From contig NZ_CP154261.1 in the NCBI RefSeq assembly GCF_039511225.1, positions 2,232,001 through 2,296,000 on the forward strand: 64,000 bases of DNA. Direction: 5' to 3'. This stretch comes from Sphingobacterium multivorum. GTDB lineage: Bacteria; Bacteroidota; Bacteroidia; Sphingobacteriales; Sphingobacteriaceae. Shown in pieces: positions 34,164 through 44,315 of this stretch. The translations under genes and the position numbers were made by a program. The notes beneath the pieces were generated by a model. It was not told the DNA's origin. It was given only the letters and a program-made list of their open reading frames with translations, and ran no database searches. The stretch's first letter is position 1, and each line of letters starts with the position of its first letter.

Positions 34164-35381
34164 TTGAATTTTCCTTATTTTTTAGCAAATCGGATCGCAT
34201 TTTCTGGAAAAAGAACGTTCTCAAAATTGATCGTTCGGGTGACTATTGGTGCTATTGCTCTTGCCATTGCAGCGATTATTATCTCTATTGCGGTATTGCG
34301 CGGATTTAAGGGAGAGATTATCAGTAAACAACGGAGTTTTTTTGCCGATGTATTGGTGTTGCGTTACGACTTAAATAAGTCTTACGAAAATTCACCGATA
34401 ACGCTTACACCCGAGGTCCGAAAGTCCATATTGGCGATTCCCCAAGTCAGCTCAATCAGTTCCTTTGCGACCAAGGCCGGGATCATCAATGTGAACGACG
34501 AGGTTGAAGGCGTGGTTCTCAAGGGTATTGATTCATTGTATAATCAGCAGCCCTTTCAGCGTATGCTGGTGGAAGGGAATATGATAGACTTTAAATCGGA
34601 TAATGCCGATAATCAGATTTTAGTATCCAAGTATCTCGCTGATCGACTGCTCCTAAAAGTCGGTGACGACTTTATCATGTATTTCGTGCAGGATCCTATA
34701 CGCAAACGTAAATTTGTCATTAAGGGCATTTTTAATACGGGTTCCGAAGAACTAGATAAGGTTTATGTGATCGGTTCGCTAAACGTCATCCGCAAACTGA
34801 GCAACCTCGATGATCATGAAGTAGGGGGCTATGAGATTCGGATTAAAGATTTTAGTCAACTCGAACAGACAACGAATAGGGTGGAAGATCTGTTGCCTAT
34901 CGATATGCAGGCCATCAATATCAAGGATCAGGTTCCCGATATTTTTCAATGGTTGGAATTGCTGGATATGAATACCAAAATCATTTTTGTCCTGATGACG
35001 GTCGTGGCGATTATCAATATGATTTCCGCCTTGCTGATCACCATTCTTGAGCGGACTTCAATGATCGGTATTTTAAAGGCGTTGGGGTATCACAATGCCG
35101 GAATTCGCCGCGTCTTCATGTACAGTGCCTTGTACCTGATCGGCCTCGGATTGTTAATCGGTAATCTTATTGGCCTCGGTTTTTACTTTTTTCAGGATTT
35201 TACCCATTTCTTTAAATTGGATGAGAAGACCTACTATATCTCCTATGTGGCCGTTCAACTTCAATGGTCTGATGTGATTCTTGTCAATTTGGCGGTTGTG
35301 TTTATCGGAATGATCTCTTTATTTATTCCGTCAATGCTTATTACCAAGATTAGTCCGATTAAAGCCATTTCTTTTAAGTAA
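34164..35381 (+). CDS. FtsX-like ABC transporter permease (LolC/LolE family)
   Basis: 405 aa membrane protein with the LolC/LolE/MacB FtsX fold. One helix near the N-terminus (LIVRVTIGAIALAIAAIIIS) precedes a large periplasmic domain of about 220 residues (KQRSFFADVLVLR to LEQTTNRVEDLL). Three C-terminal helices follow (VLMTVVAIINMISALLI and on), ending with the SISPIKAI-type tail. The family extracts lipoproteins from the inner membrane or moves other lipids with an ATPase such as LolD, which is not adjacent here. The TTG at 34164 is chosen because MNFPYFLANRIAFSGKRTFS is the typical terminus; no ATG upstream is possible. Confidence 0.85.
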   Translation: MNFPYFLANRIAFSGKRTFSKLIVRVTIGAIALAIAAIIISIAVLRGFKGEIISKQRSFFADVLVLRYDLNKSYENSPITLTPEVRKSILAIPQVSSISSFATKAGIINVNDEVEGVVLKGIDSLYNQQPFQRMLVEGNMIDFKSDNADNQILVSKYLADRLLLKVGDDFIMYFVQDPIRKRKFVIKGIFNTGSEELDKVYVIGSLNVIRKLSNLDDHEVGGYEIRIKDFSQLEQTTNRVEDLLPIDMQAINIKDQVPDIFQWLELLDMNTKIIFVLMTVVAIINMISALLITILERTSMIGILKALGYHNAGIRRVFMYSALYLIGLGLLIGNLIGLGFYFFQDFTHFFKLDEKTYYISYVAVQLQWSDVILVNLAVVFIGMISLFIPSMLITKISPIKAISFK

Positions 35382-35496
35382 CACTCTTTTTAGGCTTCGC
35401 TTTCTTTAAAAAATCGTATTTTTAATGCTGTTAACTATTTTTCGAGCTATATAGAAAAATAAATATTTATATTTTACGGCTAGTATACAAGCACTT

Positions 35497-37620
35497 ATGA
35501 ATAAAACTTTTGAGCATATTTCCCACGCTTTCGAAGCACCTTTACAAAATCCTGTACTTATATTTTCACTGGTACTTTTTATTATCCTGTTATCACCGAT
35601 TGTGCTGCGCCCGATTAAGGTGCCGGGTATTATAGGATTAATTATATCTGGCGTTGTTATTGGGCCACATGGACTCAACTGGTTGGAAAAAAACTCGGCC
35701 ATAACGCTGTTTTCAACAATCGGCCTGCTCTATATCATGTTTATTGCCGGCCTTGAGTTGGACATGAATGAATTTAAAAAGACCAAAAATAAAAGCTTGC
35801 TCTTTGGCTTTCTAACATTCATCGTGCCGATCAGTATTGGTTATCCCGTTTGTCACTTTTTATTGGGTTACGGTGTTTTGCCGAGTTTGTTGATATCAAG
35901 CATGTTTGCTACCCATACGCTAGTTTCGTATCCCATCGTCAATAGCTATGGTATTTCAAAAATGGAGGCTGTGGCGATAACGATCGGTGGAACAATCCTG
36001 ACGGATACGGCCGTGTTGATTATTCTTGCTGTGATTACCGGTATTTCCCAGGGAAATATAGGCAATGAATTTTGGATTACACTGGCCATTTCCTTTGCTA
36101 TCTTTCTATTTATCATGTTTGGTGTTATTCCAAGGATCGCGAAATGGTTTTTTGAGCGCTTGGGGAGTGAGAAAACATCCAACTATATCTTCGTTCTCTC
36201 GGTTGTTTTTTTTGCGGCCTTTCTAGCGGAAATTGCCGGCCTTGAGCCGATTATTGGGGCTTTCGTGGCCGGTCTCGCCCTCAATAAACTGATTCCACAT
36301 TCTTCGGCTTTGATGAACCGGATCGAGTTTATTGGCAATGCGATTTTTATTCCTTTCTTCTTGATATCTGTGGGAATGATTGTCGATGTCAGCGTGATCT
36401 TGAAGGGGCCGCAGGCCCTGATTATTGCCGGAACACTGACCGTTGTGGCTATCGTCGGAAAATATGTGGCCGCCTGGCTGACACAGATCGTTTTTAAATA
36501 CAGCCGTGGTCAACGTAACCTAATATTTGGTTTAAGTAGTGCGCATGCCGCAGCAACACTGGCGGTTATCATGGTTGGACATAAGAACGGCATTATCGAT
36601 GAAAATGTGCTTAATGGTACAATTCTACTGATTTTGGTGACCTGCATTGTCGCCACGGTGGTGACGGGAAATGCCTCACGTAAAGTGGTTATGGATGGTG
36701 AACAGGACGAAGAACATACTGATGTGGTGAAGGAAAAAGATGAAAACATCTTGATTTCTATCGCTAATATGGATAATATGGAGCCGATTTTGGATTTTTC
36801 AACCTACATTAAAAGCAAGAAATGTTCCTATCCTGTCAATATTGTGTCCGTTGTGAAAGATAATGAACAGGCACAATTAAACATGTCCAAAGCACGGAAG
36901 AACCTGGACAATATGGTCAGATATGCTTCGGGTAGTGAAACAAATGTGAATATAAGTGCTACAATAGATTTAAACATTGCCAGCGGCGTTGCGCGTTCGG
37001 CAAAAGAGGTTTCTGCCAATTGTATTGTTTTGGGCTGGCCAAGTGCGGCCAATTTTATGGATAAGTTTGTCGGGGAGAAAACGGAAAGTATTTTAAATAG
37101 AACCTCGGCTAATGTGATGTTATGTCATTTTAAAAAACCTTTTATTTCGAATAAGTCCATTGTCGTTTTTGCACCACCGATGTGCGAGGCGGAATTTGGT
37201 TTCGAATACTGGCTGGAGAAGGTGGTTAAGTTTGCCCAGGAATTATCCCTGTCTATCACTTTTGTGGTTGATACACGTTCTGCCGCTGCCATTGAAGAAC
37301 ATCTCGTCGAATTGAAAAATTCTGTTCCTGTCACATTCAAACATTACGACAACTGGGACAATTTACAGGGCCTTAAAGCGTTTAAGGAGGAGGATGCGAT
37401 GTTTATTTTTGTGTCGGCTAGAAATGGAGAAGTTTCCTATCGTGATTCTTTGGATGGAGTAGCAAAGAAATTAGATCGTATTTATGCAAACGAAAATCTT
37501 GTTTTAGTGTTTCCTAGTAGAGTGGAAAATGCGCACATCGACGAATATGAAGATGTTGAAGCTGCACCAATCTTTAGAAAAATTAGCAAAGAAATCGGAA
37601 ATATGTTTAATAAGGGATAG
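35497..37620 (+). CDS. CPA2 (Kef-type) cation:proton antiporter with universal-stress-like C-terminal part
   Basis: 707 aa. The N-terminal roughly 400 residues form the Na/H exchanger domain with about twelve helices ([46 protein letters not shown]). The ion-binding Asp-type motif is in [11 protein letters not shown] in the fifth helix region. The C-terminal roughly 280 residues are cytosolic with two universal-stress-protein-like halves ([12 protein letters not shown] marks a domain boundary). These transporters exchange Na or K for H in pH and salt homeostasis. It follows the permease gene by 115 bases and ends 25 bases before icd; co-transcription is possible. The ion is not established. 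Confidence 0.88.
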   Translation: MNKTFEHISHAFEAPLQNPVLIFSLVLFIILLSPIVLRPIKVPGIIGLIISGVVIGPHGLNWLEKNSAITLFSTIGLLYIMFIAGLELDMNEFKKTKNKSLLFGFLTFIVPISIGYPVCHFLLGYGVLPSLLISSMFATHTLVSYPIVNSYGISKMEAVAITIGGTILTDTAVLIILAVITGISQGNIGNEFWITLAISFAIFLFIMFGVIPRIAKWFFERLGSEKTSNYIFVLSVVFFAAFLAEIAGLEPIIGAFVAGLALNKLIPHSSALMNRIEFIGNAIFIPFFLISVGMIVDVSVILKGPQALIIAGTLTVVAIVGKYVAAWLTQIVFKYSRGQRNLIFGLSSAHAAATLAVIMVGHKNGIIDENVLNGTILLILVTCIVATVVTGNASRKVVMDGEQDEEHTDVVKEKDENILISIANMDNMEPILDFSTYIKSKKCSYPVNIVSVVKDNEQAQLNMSKARKNLDNMVRYASGSETNVNISATIDLNIASGVARSAKEVSANCIVLGWPSAANFMDKFVGEKTESILNRTSANVMLCHFKKPFISNKSIVVFAPPMCEAEFGFEYWLEKVVKFAQELSLSITFVVDTRSAAAIEEHLVELKNSVPVTFKHYDNWDNLQGLKAFKEEDAMFIFVSARNGEVSYRDSLDGVAKKLDRIYANENLVLVFPSRVENAHIDEYEDVEAAPIFRKISKEIGNMFNKG

Positions 37621-37645
37621 TTATTGTCCGTTAAAATTGAAGGTT

Positions 37646-38908
37646 ATGTCAAATAAGATTACAATGTCAAGTGAAGGAACTTTACAGGTTCCAGATTTTC
37701 CAACAATTCCTTTTATTATCGGCGACGGTATTGGTCCCGACCTTTGGCATGCGGCAGTGCGTGTTTTTGATCAGGCGGTGGAGAAAGCGTATGGCGGAAA
37801 ACGGAAAATAACCTGGAAGGAGGTGTTGGCAGGTGAGAAAGCTTTCAACGAAACAGGCGAATGGCTACCAAAAGATACGCTGAATGTATTAAAAGAGTAC
37901 CTGGTTGGAATCAAAGGGCCGCTCACCACGCCAGTAGGCGGAGGAATCCGTTCGTTGAATGTTGCGTTGCGTAAGGATTTGGATCTCTATGTATGTCAAC
38001 GCCCGACAAAATGGTTTGAGGGTGTACCTTCACCAGTCAAACATCCCGAGTATGTGGATATGGTGATCTTTCGCGAAAATACCGAAGATATTTATGCTGG
38101 AATAGAGTTTCAGGCAGGAACAGCTGAAGCCAATAGGTTTCAGGATTTCTTGCATGACGAGCTTGATATCGATTACAATTTCTCGTCCACGACAGGCGTC
38201 GGTGTCAAACTGGTTTCTGAGGAGGGGTCGAAAAGATTGGTCCGCGCAGCGATTGAACATGCTATTGATCATAATCTGCCTTCCGTTACGATTGTCCACA
38301 AAGGAAATATCATGAAATTTACGGAGGGAGCTTTTAAGATTTGGGGTTATGAGGTTGCTGAAACGGAATTTGCTGACAAAACGTATACTTGGGGACAGTG
38401 GGAGCGAACGAAAGAAGAAAAGGGTGCCGAGGTTGCCAACCAAGAACAACAGGCGGCCTTGGATTCCGGTAAAATTTTGATTAAAGATATGATTGCCGAC
38501 AATTTTTTACAGCAGATCCTACTTAATCCACGGGATTTTTCTGTTGTAGCAACGTTGAATCTGAACGGCGATTATATTTCTGATGCGCTAGCCGCTATGG
38601 TTGGCGGGATAGGGATTGCTCCGGGGGCTAACATCAATTTTAAAACAGGGCATGCTGTCTTTGAAGCCACCCATGGTACTGCACCTCGCTTTGCAAATAC
38701 CAATACCATGAATCCTTCATCGGTTATTTTGAGTGGTGTCATGCTGTTTGAATATCTAGGTTGGACGGAAGCTGCAGCGGCAATTGTTAAGGCTTTAGGA
38801 GAAACGATACTGGCTAAAACGGTGACGGTGGATTTTTACAATTTGATGGATGATGCTACCTTAGTTAAAACAAGTGAATTTGCAGATCGAATTATTGAAA
38901 AAATATAA
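37646..38908 (+). CDS. icd: isocitrate dehydrogenase (NADP-type)
   Basis: Oxidatively decarboxylates isocitrate to 2-oxoglutarate in the TCA cycle, 420 aa. The E. coli-type architecture is plain: [24 protein letters not shown] with the phosphorylatable Ser, [25 protein letters not shown] and [26 protein letters not shown] corresponds to the cofactor loop. The E. coli NADP-determining Tyr391 and Arg395 are Val and Asn here (VTVDFYNLM), so cofactor preference is uncertain. The ATG at 37646 is preferred over in-frame starts from 37529 that run into the antiporter gene, since AAGG precedes it. A terminator at 38931-38963 follows. Confidence 0.95.
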   Translation: MSNKITMSSEGTLQVPDFPTIPFIIGDGIGPDLWHAAVRVFDQAVEKAYGGKRKITWKEVLAGEKAFNETGEWLPKDTLNVLKEYLVGIKGPLTTPVGGGIRSLNVALRKDLDLYVCQRPTKWFEGVPSPVKHPEYVDMVIFRENTEDIYAGIEFQAGTAEANRFQDFLHDELDIDYNFSSTTGVGVKLVSEEGSKRLVRAAIEHAIDHNLPSVTIVHKGNIMKFTEGAFKIWGYEVAETEFADKTYTWGQWERTKEEKGAEVANQEQQAALDSGKILIKDMIADNFLQQILLNPRDFSVVATLNLNGDYISDALAAMVGGIGIAPGANINFKTGHAVFEATHGTAPRFANTNTMNPSSVILSGVMLFEYLGWTEAAAAIVKALGETILAKTVTVDFYNLMDDATLVKTSEFADRIIEKI

Positions 38909-38930
38909 GAATTTTATTTTCTGAGATATT

Positions 38931-38963
38931 AAGCAGAAATTTGAATAAAATTTCTGCTTTTTT
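38931..38963 (+). terminator. terminator whose T run touches the next start codon
   Basis: The arms 38931-38942 and 38948-38959 are perfect (12 bp) and are followed by TTTT up to 38963. The ATG of the following 85-codon gene starts at 38964, so this hairpin is also its leader if that gene is read from icd. Confidence 0.8.
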
Positions 38964-39221
38964 ATGGATTACAATCAGCTGCCGCCTTTTATAAAGGAAT
39001 CGACTGTTTTTACGGAGAACGAAAAAATGAAGTTGGCTCAGATCGACCGTTTACCCACCCCACAGGAGGTAGATGAGATAACGAGTCTCCCTGAAATTTA
39101 CGAATTGCTAAATGCCTTTATTGGTGATCAATCTTCTCGCAATACCCATCTTCAGCTCAAGGCTAAGGAGTATTTGCAAGATAATCAGGTAGATATGGCG
39201 TGGAAAGTGTTGCTTATTTGA
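38964..39221 (+). CDS. hypothetical small protein, 85 aa
   Basis: 85 aa soluble, mostly helical protein with no signal peptide or membrane segment. Recognisable only as a Bacteroidota-type small protein; the acidic N-terminal half (STVFTENEKMKLAQIDRLPTP) is followed by helices (SLPEIYELLNAFIGDQ, LKAKEYLQD). It starts immediately behind the icd terminator and has no Shine-Dalgarno of its own, so it may be expressed by read-through or by a promoter inside icd. Function unknown. Confidence 0.65.
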   Translation: MDYNQLPPFIKESTVFTENEKMKLAQIDRLPTPQEVDEITSLPEIYELLNAFIGDQSSRNTHLQLKAKEYLQDNQVDMAWKVLLI

Positions 39222-39312
39222 TGTTTTTTGCATTGAATTAGCTGTTTGTTGTGCGATCTTTTTATTGAAATCATTTAGAATTTTATAAATTTTCAATAAA
39301 AAAACAGATTAG

Positions 39313-39343
39313 TTGAAAAATATATAATTTTATTTTACCTTTG
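39313..39343 (+). promoter_or_regulatory. Bacteroidota promoter of serC
   Basis: TTG at 39313-39315, 20 bases, then TACCTTTG at 39336-39343, an exact TAnnTTTG. It gives a leader of about 58 bases before the ATG at 39408 and is among the best promoter matches in the window. Confidence 0.65.
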
Positions 39344-39407
39344 GTTTTTAAACAACGGATTGCTTAGCTAGGGTTAAACAATAGCAATCAAACAAACTAT
39401 AACATCA

Positions 39408-40478
39408 ATGAAACATAATTTTGGAGCAGGTCCATGTATTCTGCCAAAGGAAGTATTTCAACAAGCCTCAGAAGCTGTAATTGATTTTAACAACACCGGT
39501 TTATCAATTTTAGAGATCTCTCACCGTTCCAAAGAGTTTGAAGCAGTGATAGATGAAGCCACACAATTAGTACGTGAGTTATTGGCAGTACCTCAAGGAT
39601 ATTCGATTCTTTTCCTTCAAGGCGGGGCGAGTTTGCAATTTGCAATGGCACCGTTGAATCTTTTACCAGAAGGCGGTAAGGCTGCTTATTTGGATACGGG
39701 TGTCTGGGCTACAAAAGCATTAAAAGAAGCTAAAAAATTCGGTACAGTAGATGTTGTAGCTTCGTCGATTGATAAAAATTATTCCTACATCCCTAAAGGA
39801 TATGCCATCCCAACAGATGCTGCATATTTTCATTATACAGCCAACAATACCATTTACGGTACGGAGGTTTTTGATAAACCTGAGACAACATTGCCCGTGG
39901 TGGTTGATATGTCGTCGGATATCTTTTCACGCGAAATCAACGTGGCTGACTATGATTTGATCTACGCCGGTGCTCAAAAAAATATGGGACCTGCAGGTGT
40001 CACACTCGTGATTGTTAAAGATGATATCTTAGGTAAATCAGGACGTGTTCTTCCATCGATGTTGGATTATCAATTGCATATCAATGGAGGTTCAATGTAC
40101 AATACGCCGCCTGTGTATTCGATCTTTGTTTCGATGTTAAATCTACGTTGGTTAAAAGCAAAAGGCGGTGTTGCGGTATTGGAACAAGAGAATATCATCA
40201 AAGCACGCGCTTTATATGATGAAATCGACCGTAACCCATTGTTCAAAGGTACTGCAGCGGTTGAAGATCGTTCGCGCATGAATGTTACTTTTGTGATGGA
40301 TACACCAGAGTTGGAAGCTGAATTTTTGGCTTTGGCGAAAGAACGTAATCTGATTGGCATCAAAGGTCATCGTTCTGTAGGTGGGTTTAGAGCTTCAATT
40401 TACAATGCTTTACCATTAAGTAGCGTAAATGCGTTGATTGATGCCATGAAAGAATTTGAGGACACGCATACGGCCTAA
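39408..40478 (+). CDS. serC: phosphoserine aminotransferase
   Basis: Converts 3-phosphohydroxypyruvate and glutamate to phosphoserine and 2-oxoglutarate, the second step of serine synthesis, 356 aa. The N-terminal [14 protein letters not shown] is diagnostic. The PLP-bound Lys lies in [13 protein letters not shown], and [11 protein letters not shown] binds the cofactor phosphate. [12 protein letters not shown] marks the C-terminus. Full length. It precedes serA by 144 bases and is probably expressed together with it, from the strong promoter at 39313-39343. The enzyme can also serve pyridoxine synthesis. Confidence 0.97.
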   Translation: MKHNFGAGPCILPKEVFQQASEAVIDFNNTGLSILEISHRSKEFEAVIDEATQLVRELLAVPQGYSILFLQGGASLQFAMAPLNLLPEGGKAAYLDTGVWATKALKEAKKFGTVDVVASSIDKNYSYIPKGYAIPTDAAYFHYTANNTIYGTEVFDKPETTLPVVVDMSSDIFSREINVADYDLIYAGAQKNMGPAGVTLVIVKDDILGKSGRVLPSMLDYQLHINGGSMYNTPPVYSIFVSMLNLRWLKAKGGVAVLEQENIIKARALYDEIDRNPLFKGTAAVEDRSRMNVTFVMDTPELEAEFLALAKERNLIGIKGHRSVGGFRASIYNALPLSSVNALIDAMKEFEDTHTA

Positions 40479-40622
40479 TGTCGTATGAATGTTGCTGGAA
40501 TTTAACAGTTGACGAACAAATAATTAGTTAGATTAAGAATTATAAAGGTCGTATCGTATTCACGGGATTGGATCTTCCAATAAGTTGAATGGTACTGATA
40601 CCTTTAAAAACGAATTATAAAG

Positions 40623-41570
40623 ATGAAAATATTAGCGAATGACGGTATCGATCCACTAGGAAAAAAAATGCTGGAAGATGCCGGTCATAGTGTAGATACG
40701 ACGCATATCCCGCAAGAAGAGCTTCCGGAAAAGCTTCTTGCTTATGACGCAATCACGGTACGTAGTGCAACTAAAGTACGTCAGGCCCTGATTGATGGCT
40801 GCCCTAATTTGAAAGTTATCGGCCGTGGTGGAGTAGGCATGGATAATATTGACGTAGAATATGCCCGTTCAAAAGGCATTGCTGTTGTCAATACCCCGGC
40901 GGCATCTTCGCTATCCGTCGCTGAGCTGGTGTTTGCTCACCTATTGAATGGTGTACGCTTCTTATACGATGCCAACAGAAAAATGCCTGTTGAGGGCAAC
41001 ACAAAATTTGGCGCCCTTAAAAAAGCATATGGTGCCGGTACAGAGCTTCGTGGTAAGACGATTGGTATCGTTGGATTTGGCCGTATCGGTCGCGAAGTTG
41101 CCAAAATCGCCATTGGTCTAGGAATGGATGTGGTTTACACGGATTTGTTTGAAGGACCAAAAGCGTTGACTATAACACTTTCAGGTGGTATCCAAGTTGA
41201 AGTGCCTATTCAACAAGTGGAGATGGACGAGCTATTGAAAGTTTCTGATTTTATCTCTTTACACGTTCCATTTTTGGATAAACCAGCGATCGGAGCTGCT
41301 GAGTTCCCATTATTGAAAGATGGTGTAGGCTTAGTCAATGCTTCTAGGGGTGGTGTTATTGATGAATTGGAATTGGTGAAAGCATTGGATTCGGGCAAGG
41401 TAGCATTTGCTGGTTTAGATGTATTCGACAACGAACCTACTCCACGTGAGGAGATCCTAAAACATCCGAAAATTTCGTTGACTCCACATATTGGGGCGGC
41501 GACCAATGAAGCTCAAGAAAGAATCGGCGAAGAATTGGCTGGTCTACTGATCGAAAACTTGAAGAAGTAA
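40623..41570 (+). CDS. serA: D-3-phosphoglycerate dehydrogenase (short form)
   Basis: NAD-dependent D-2-hydroxyacid dehydrogenase of 315 aa that starts serine synthesis from 3-phosphoglycerate. NAD binding is in GIVGFGRIGREVAKI. The catalytic Arg lies near VNASRGGVIDE, the Glu is in DNEPTPREEIL, and TPHIGAAT gives the catalytic His. It lacks the C-terminal ACT domain of serine-inhibited enzymes, so feedback must differ. Adjacency to serC supports the assignment over other hydroxyacid dehydrogenases. A 13-bp terminator with a T tract follows. Confidence 0.93.
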   Translation: MKILANDGIDPLGKKMLEDAGHSVDTTHIPQEELPEKLLAYDAITVRSATKVRQALIDGCPNLKVIGRGGVGMDNIDVEYARSKGIAVVNTPAASSLSVAELVFAHLLNGVRFLYDANRKMPVEGNTKFGALKKAYGAGTELRGKTIGIVGFGRIGREVAKIAIGLGMDVVYTDLFEGPKALTITLSGGIQVEVPIQQVEMDELLKVSDFISLHVPFLDKPAIGAAEFPLLKDGVGLVNASRGGVIDELELVKALDSGKVAFAGLDVFDNEPTPREEILKHPKISLTPHIGAATNEAQERIGEELAGLLIENLKK

Positions 41571-41592
41571 TTCTTCCGCATAACATAAAGGT

Positions 41593-41634
41593 ATGCGGCA
41601 CAAAACTTTCATGATTTTGTGCCGCATTTTTTTT
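41593..41634 (+). terminator. rho-independent terminator after serA
   Basis: The arms 41593-41605 and 41615-41627 are perfectly complementary (13 bp, GC-rich core) and are followed by seven or more T. Confidence 0.9.
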
Positions 41635-41694
41635 AATATAAATTCATGAATTGCCTATATTGGCACACAGAAATTTAATAATTGTAACTTCAGT

Positions 41695-43008
41695 ATGAAA
41701 GTTTTAAAATTTGGTGGTACTTCCGTGGGGAGTGCAGCACGTATCAAAGGGTTGTTGGATATTGTAAACCCTGCTGAACGTCAGATCGTCGTGTTGTCCG
41801 CAGTTGCTGGAACGACAAATGCTTTGGTTGAAATCGGTCAAGCTTACACAGCAGGTAAGAAGGACGAAGCTAAAGAGTTGGTCAAGAAGCATAAGGATAA
41901 GTACGAAGACCTTATTAAAGAACTTTTCAGTACTGAACAGGGATATAAAAATGGTAAAGAATTGATCGATTACCATTTTAACCTGATTTCTACCTTGGCC
42001 AACGAATTGTTTACACCGATCGAGGAGAAAGTTATTTTAGCACAAGGCGAATTGATGTCTACCGCTTTATGGCATTTTTATCTGAATGAAATTGGCGTAA
42101 AATCCGTGCTGTTGCCAGCCCTGGACTTTATGAAAATTGATGAAGACAATGAGCCTATGGTTGATTACATTGGCGAAAAGCTAAGCCATATTTTGGTCCA
42201 GAGTCCAGAAAATACCTTATTTATCACGCAAGGTTTTATTTGCCGTAATTCTTTTGGTGAAATTGATAATTTGCGCCGTGGAGGTTCAGATTATACGGCT
42301 TCCTTGATCGGGGCAGCAATCCGTGCCGAGGAAGTTCAGATCTGGACTGACATCGACGGGATGCACAACAATGATCCCCGTGTTGTCAAAGGAACCACAC
42401 CAATTGCACATCTAAGCTTTGATGAGGCAGCGGAGCTGGCTTATTTTGGTGCTAAAATCTTACATCCACAATCGGTATTCCCAGCACAAAAATATAACGT
42501 TCCAGTTCGCCTTTTGAATACGATGGAACCTAATGCAAAAGGGACATTGATCAGTAAAGACGGTGCACAGAAAGGTTGTATCCGTGCTATAGCAGCGAAA
42601 GACGGTATTACGGCAATTCATATCCATTCGTCGAGAATGCTACTTGCCTACGGTTTCCTACGCCGTGTCTTTGAAATATTCGAGCGTTATAAAACACCAA
42701 TCGATATGATCACAACGTCGGAAGTTGCGGTATCATTGACGATTGATGATACCACAAATTTGGCAGATATCATCAAAGAAGTGGAGGATTTTGGTTCAGT
42801 AACAGTGGATGGTGATCAGACCATTGTATGCGTTGTAGGCGATTTTGGTTTAAATAGCCATGGTTATGCCGCCCGCGTGCTTGATGCTGTAAAACACCTT
42901 CCGGTTCGTATGATTTCGTATGGTGGTTCAGACTTTAACGTGTCAATTCTATTGAATTCAGATCATAAAACTGAAGCATTACGTTCATTGCACAATCGCT
43001 TATTTTAA
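41695..43008 (+). CDS. lysC: aspartate kinase
   Basis: Phosphorylates aspartate to start lysine, threonine and methionine synthesis, 437 aa. It begins MKVLKFGGTSVGS, the amino-acid-kinase signature. RRGGSDYTASLIGAAI follows in the nucleotide region, and two C-terminal ACT domains (ISLTIDDTTNLADIIKEV, VVGDFGLNSHGYAARV) provide feedback control by lysine or threonine. It is a monofunctional enzyme; the homoserine dehydrogenase fusion is absent. lysA follows after 15 bases in the same operon. Confidence 0.95.
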   Translation: MKVLKFGGTSVGSAARIKGLLDIVNPAERQIVVLSAVAGTTNALVEIGQAYTAGKKDEAKELVKKHKDKYEDLIKELFSTEQGYKNGKELIDYHFNLISTLANELFTPIEEKVILAQGELMSTALWHFYLNEIGVKSVLLPALDFMKIDEDNEPMVDYIGEKLSHILVQSPENTLFITQGFICRNSFGEIDNLRRGGSDYTASLIGAAIRAEEVQIWTDIDGMHNNDPRVVKGTTPIAHLSFDEAAELAYFGAKILHPQSVFPAQKYNVPVRLLNTMEPNAKGTLISKDGAQKGCIRAIAAKDGITAIHIHSSRMLLAYGFLRRVFEIFERYKTPIDMITTSEVAVSLTIDDTTNLADIIKEVEDFGSVTVDGDQTIVCVVGDFGLNSHGYAARVLDAVKHLPVRMISYGGSDFNVSILLNSDHKTEALRSLHNRLF

Positions 43009-43023
43009 GAATTAGGTTTTTAT

Positions 43024-44184
43024 ATGATAAATACAGGTATTGCGGCGGAGTTTGCAGAGAAAGAAACGCCGTTCTATTATTATGATCTGGATGTGTTAAA
43101 CAAGACCCTGGAGACTGCGCATGCTGCTTCGCACAAACGGGGATTTCATGTTCATTATGCATTAAAGGCCAATTTTAACGACGAGTTATTGAAGGCGATT
43201 CAAGCGGTCGGCTTTGGTGCGGATTGTGTGAGTGGCAATGAGGTGAAGAAAGCCATTGAGTGTGGCTTTGATTCCAAAAAAGTCACTTTTGCAGGAGTTG
43301 GTAAATCCGATAAGGAAATCAATTACGCGCTCGATCAAAATATTTTCGCGTTTAATGTTGAATCCATTCAGGAGCTTGAGGTCATCAATGAGCTTGCCTC
43401 AAAGAAAGATGTAAAAGCGAATGTAGCTTTACGGATCAATCCAAACGTGGATGCACATACCCATCATTATATTACAACAGGGCTTGATGAAAACAAATTT
43501 GGTGTGCCCAATGCCGATTTGGAAAAATGTGCAGCCGTGCTTAAAAAATGTGAGTCTATTGAATTGGTAGGCCTTCATTTTCACGTCGGTTCACAGATTA
43601 CGGATATGACCGTATTCAAAAGCCTGTGTGTGAAAGTCAATGAATGGAAAAACTGGTTTGAAGAACGCGGTACACAAATCCGTGTATTGAATGTCGGTGG
43701 CGGATTGGGAATAGATTATAAAAACCCGGATGGGAATACAATTCCCGATTTTGAAGCCTATTTTGATATTTTCGACCGCTTCCTGGAGCGTACAGCACAG
43801 CAAGAAGTGCACTTTGAATTGGGACGGGCTTTGGTTGCGCAATGCGGAAGCTTGGTAAGCCGTGTCTTGTATGTCAAAAATGGTGTCAAGAAGAATTTCT
43901 TGGTATTGGATGCAGGAATGACTGAATTAATGCGCCCAGCCTTGTATCAGGCCTATCATAAAATTGAGAATATTAGTGCGAACGATACGGTGGAATCCAT
44001 TAATTATGATGTGGTTGGACCTATCTGTGAATCTTCAGATTGTTTTGGTAAGGAAGTGCCACTTCCGGTCTCAAAACGTGGCGACTTAATTGCCATTCGT
44101 TCTGCAGGCGCCTATGGCGAAGTGATGGCTTCGCGTTATAACCTCCGTGAGGAAATACGGTTTGTGTATAGCAATCAGCTTTAA
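43024..44184 (+). CDS. lysA: diaminopimelate decarboxylase
   Basis: PLP enzyme making L-lysine from meso-diaminopimelate, last step of the pathway, 386 aa. The Schiff-base Lys is in HYALKANFND, HFHVGSQIT is the second family motif, and NVGGGLGIDY binds the PLP phosphate. ELGRALVAQCGSL is the third motif, with Leu in place of the usual Pro. CESSDCFG near the C-terminus carries the catalytic Cys of the second subunit in the dimer. It follows lysC by 15 bases, so the two are one transcript ending at 44210-44240. Diaminopimelate is needed for peptidoglycan in Bacteroidota. Confidence 0.96.
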   Translation: MINTGIAAEFAEKETPFYYYDLDVLNKTLETAHAASHKRGFHVHYALKANFNDELLKAIQAVGFGADCVSGNEVKKAIECGFDSKKVTFAGVGKSDKEINYALDQNIFAFNVESIQELEVINELASKKDVKANVALRINPNVDAHTHHYITTGLDENKFGVPNADLEKCAAVLKKCESIELVGLHFHVGSQITDMTVFKSLCVKVNEWKNWFEERGTQIRVLNVGGGLGIDYKNPDGNTIPDFEAYFDIFDRFLERTAQQEVHFELGRALVAQCGSLVSRVLYVKNGVKKNFLVLDAGMTELMRPALYQAYHKIENISANDTVESINYDVVGPICESSDCFGKEVPLPVSKRGDLIAIRSAGAYGEVMASRYNLREEIRFVYSNQL

Positions 44185-44209
44185 TAGCTGTCGTAAAATA
44201 ATTATTCTT

Positions 44210-44240
44210 AAGCCAGTCCATTTCTCGGACTGGCTTTTTT
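44210..44240 (+). terminator. rho-independent terminator after lysA
   Basis: AAGCCAGTCC (44210-44219) pairs perfectly with GGACTGGCTT (44227-44236), and four more T follow. Confidence 0.9.
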
Positions 44241-44315
44241 GGTTTTTAAATGCTGGCGTCCTATCTGCTTGGTAAGCAATTTTGTTTATCATTTTGTTGA
44301 TCGTCTTTCGTATAC

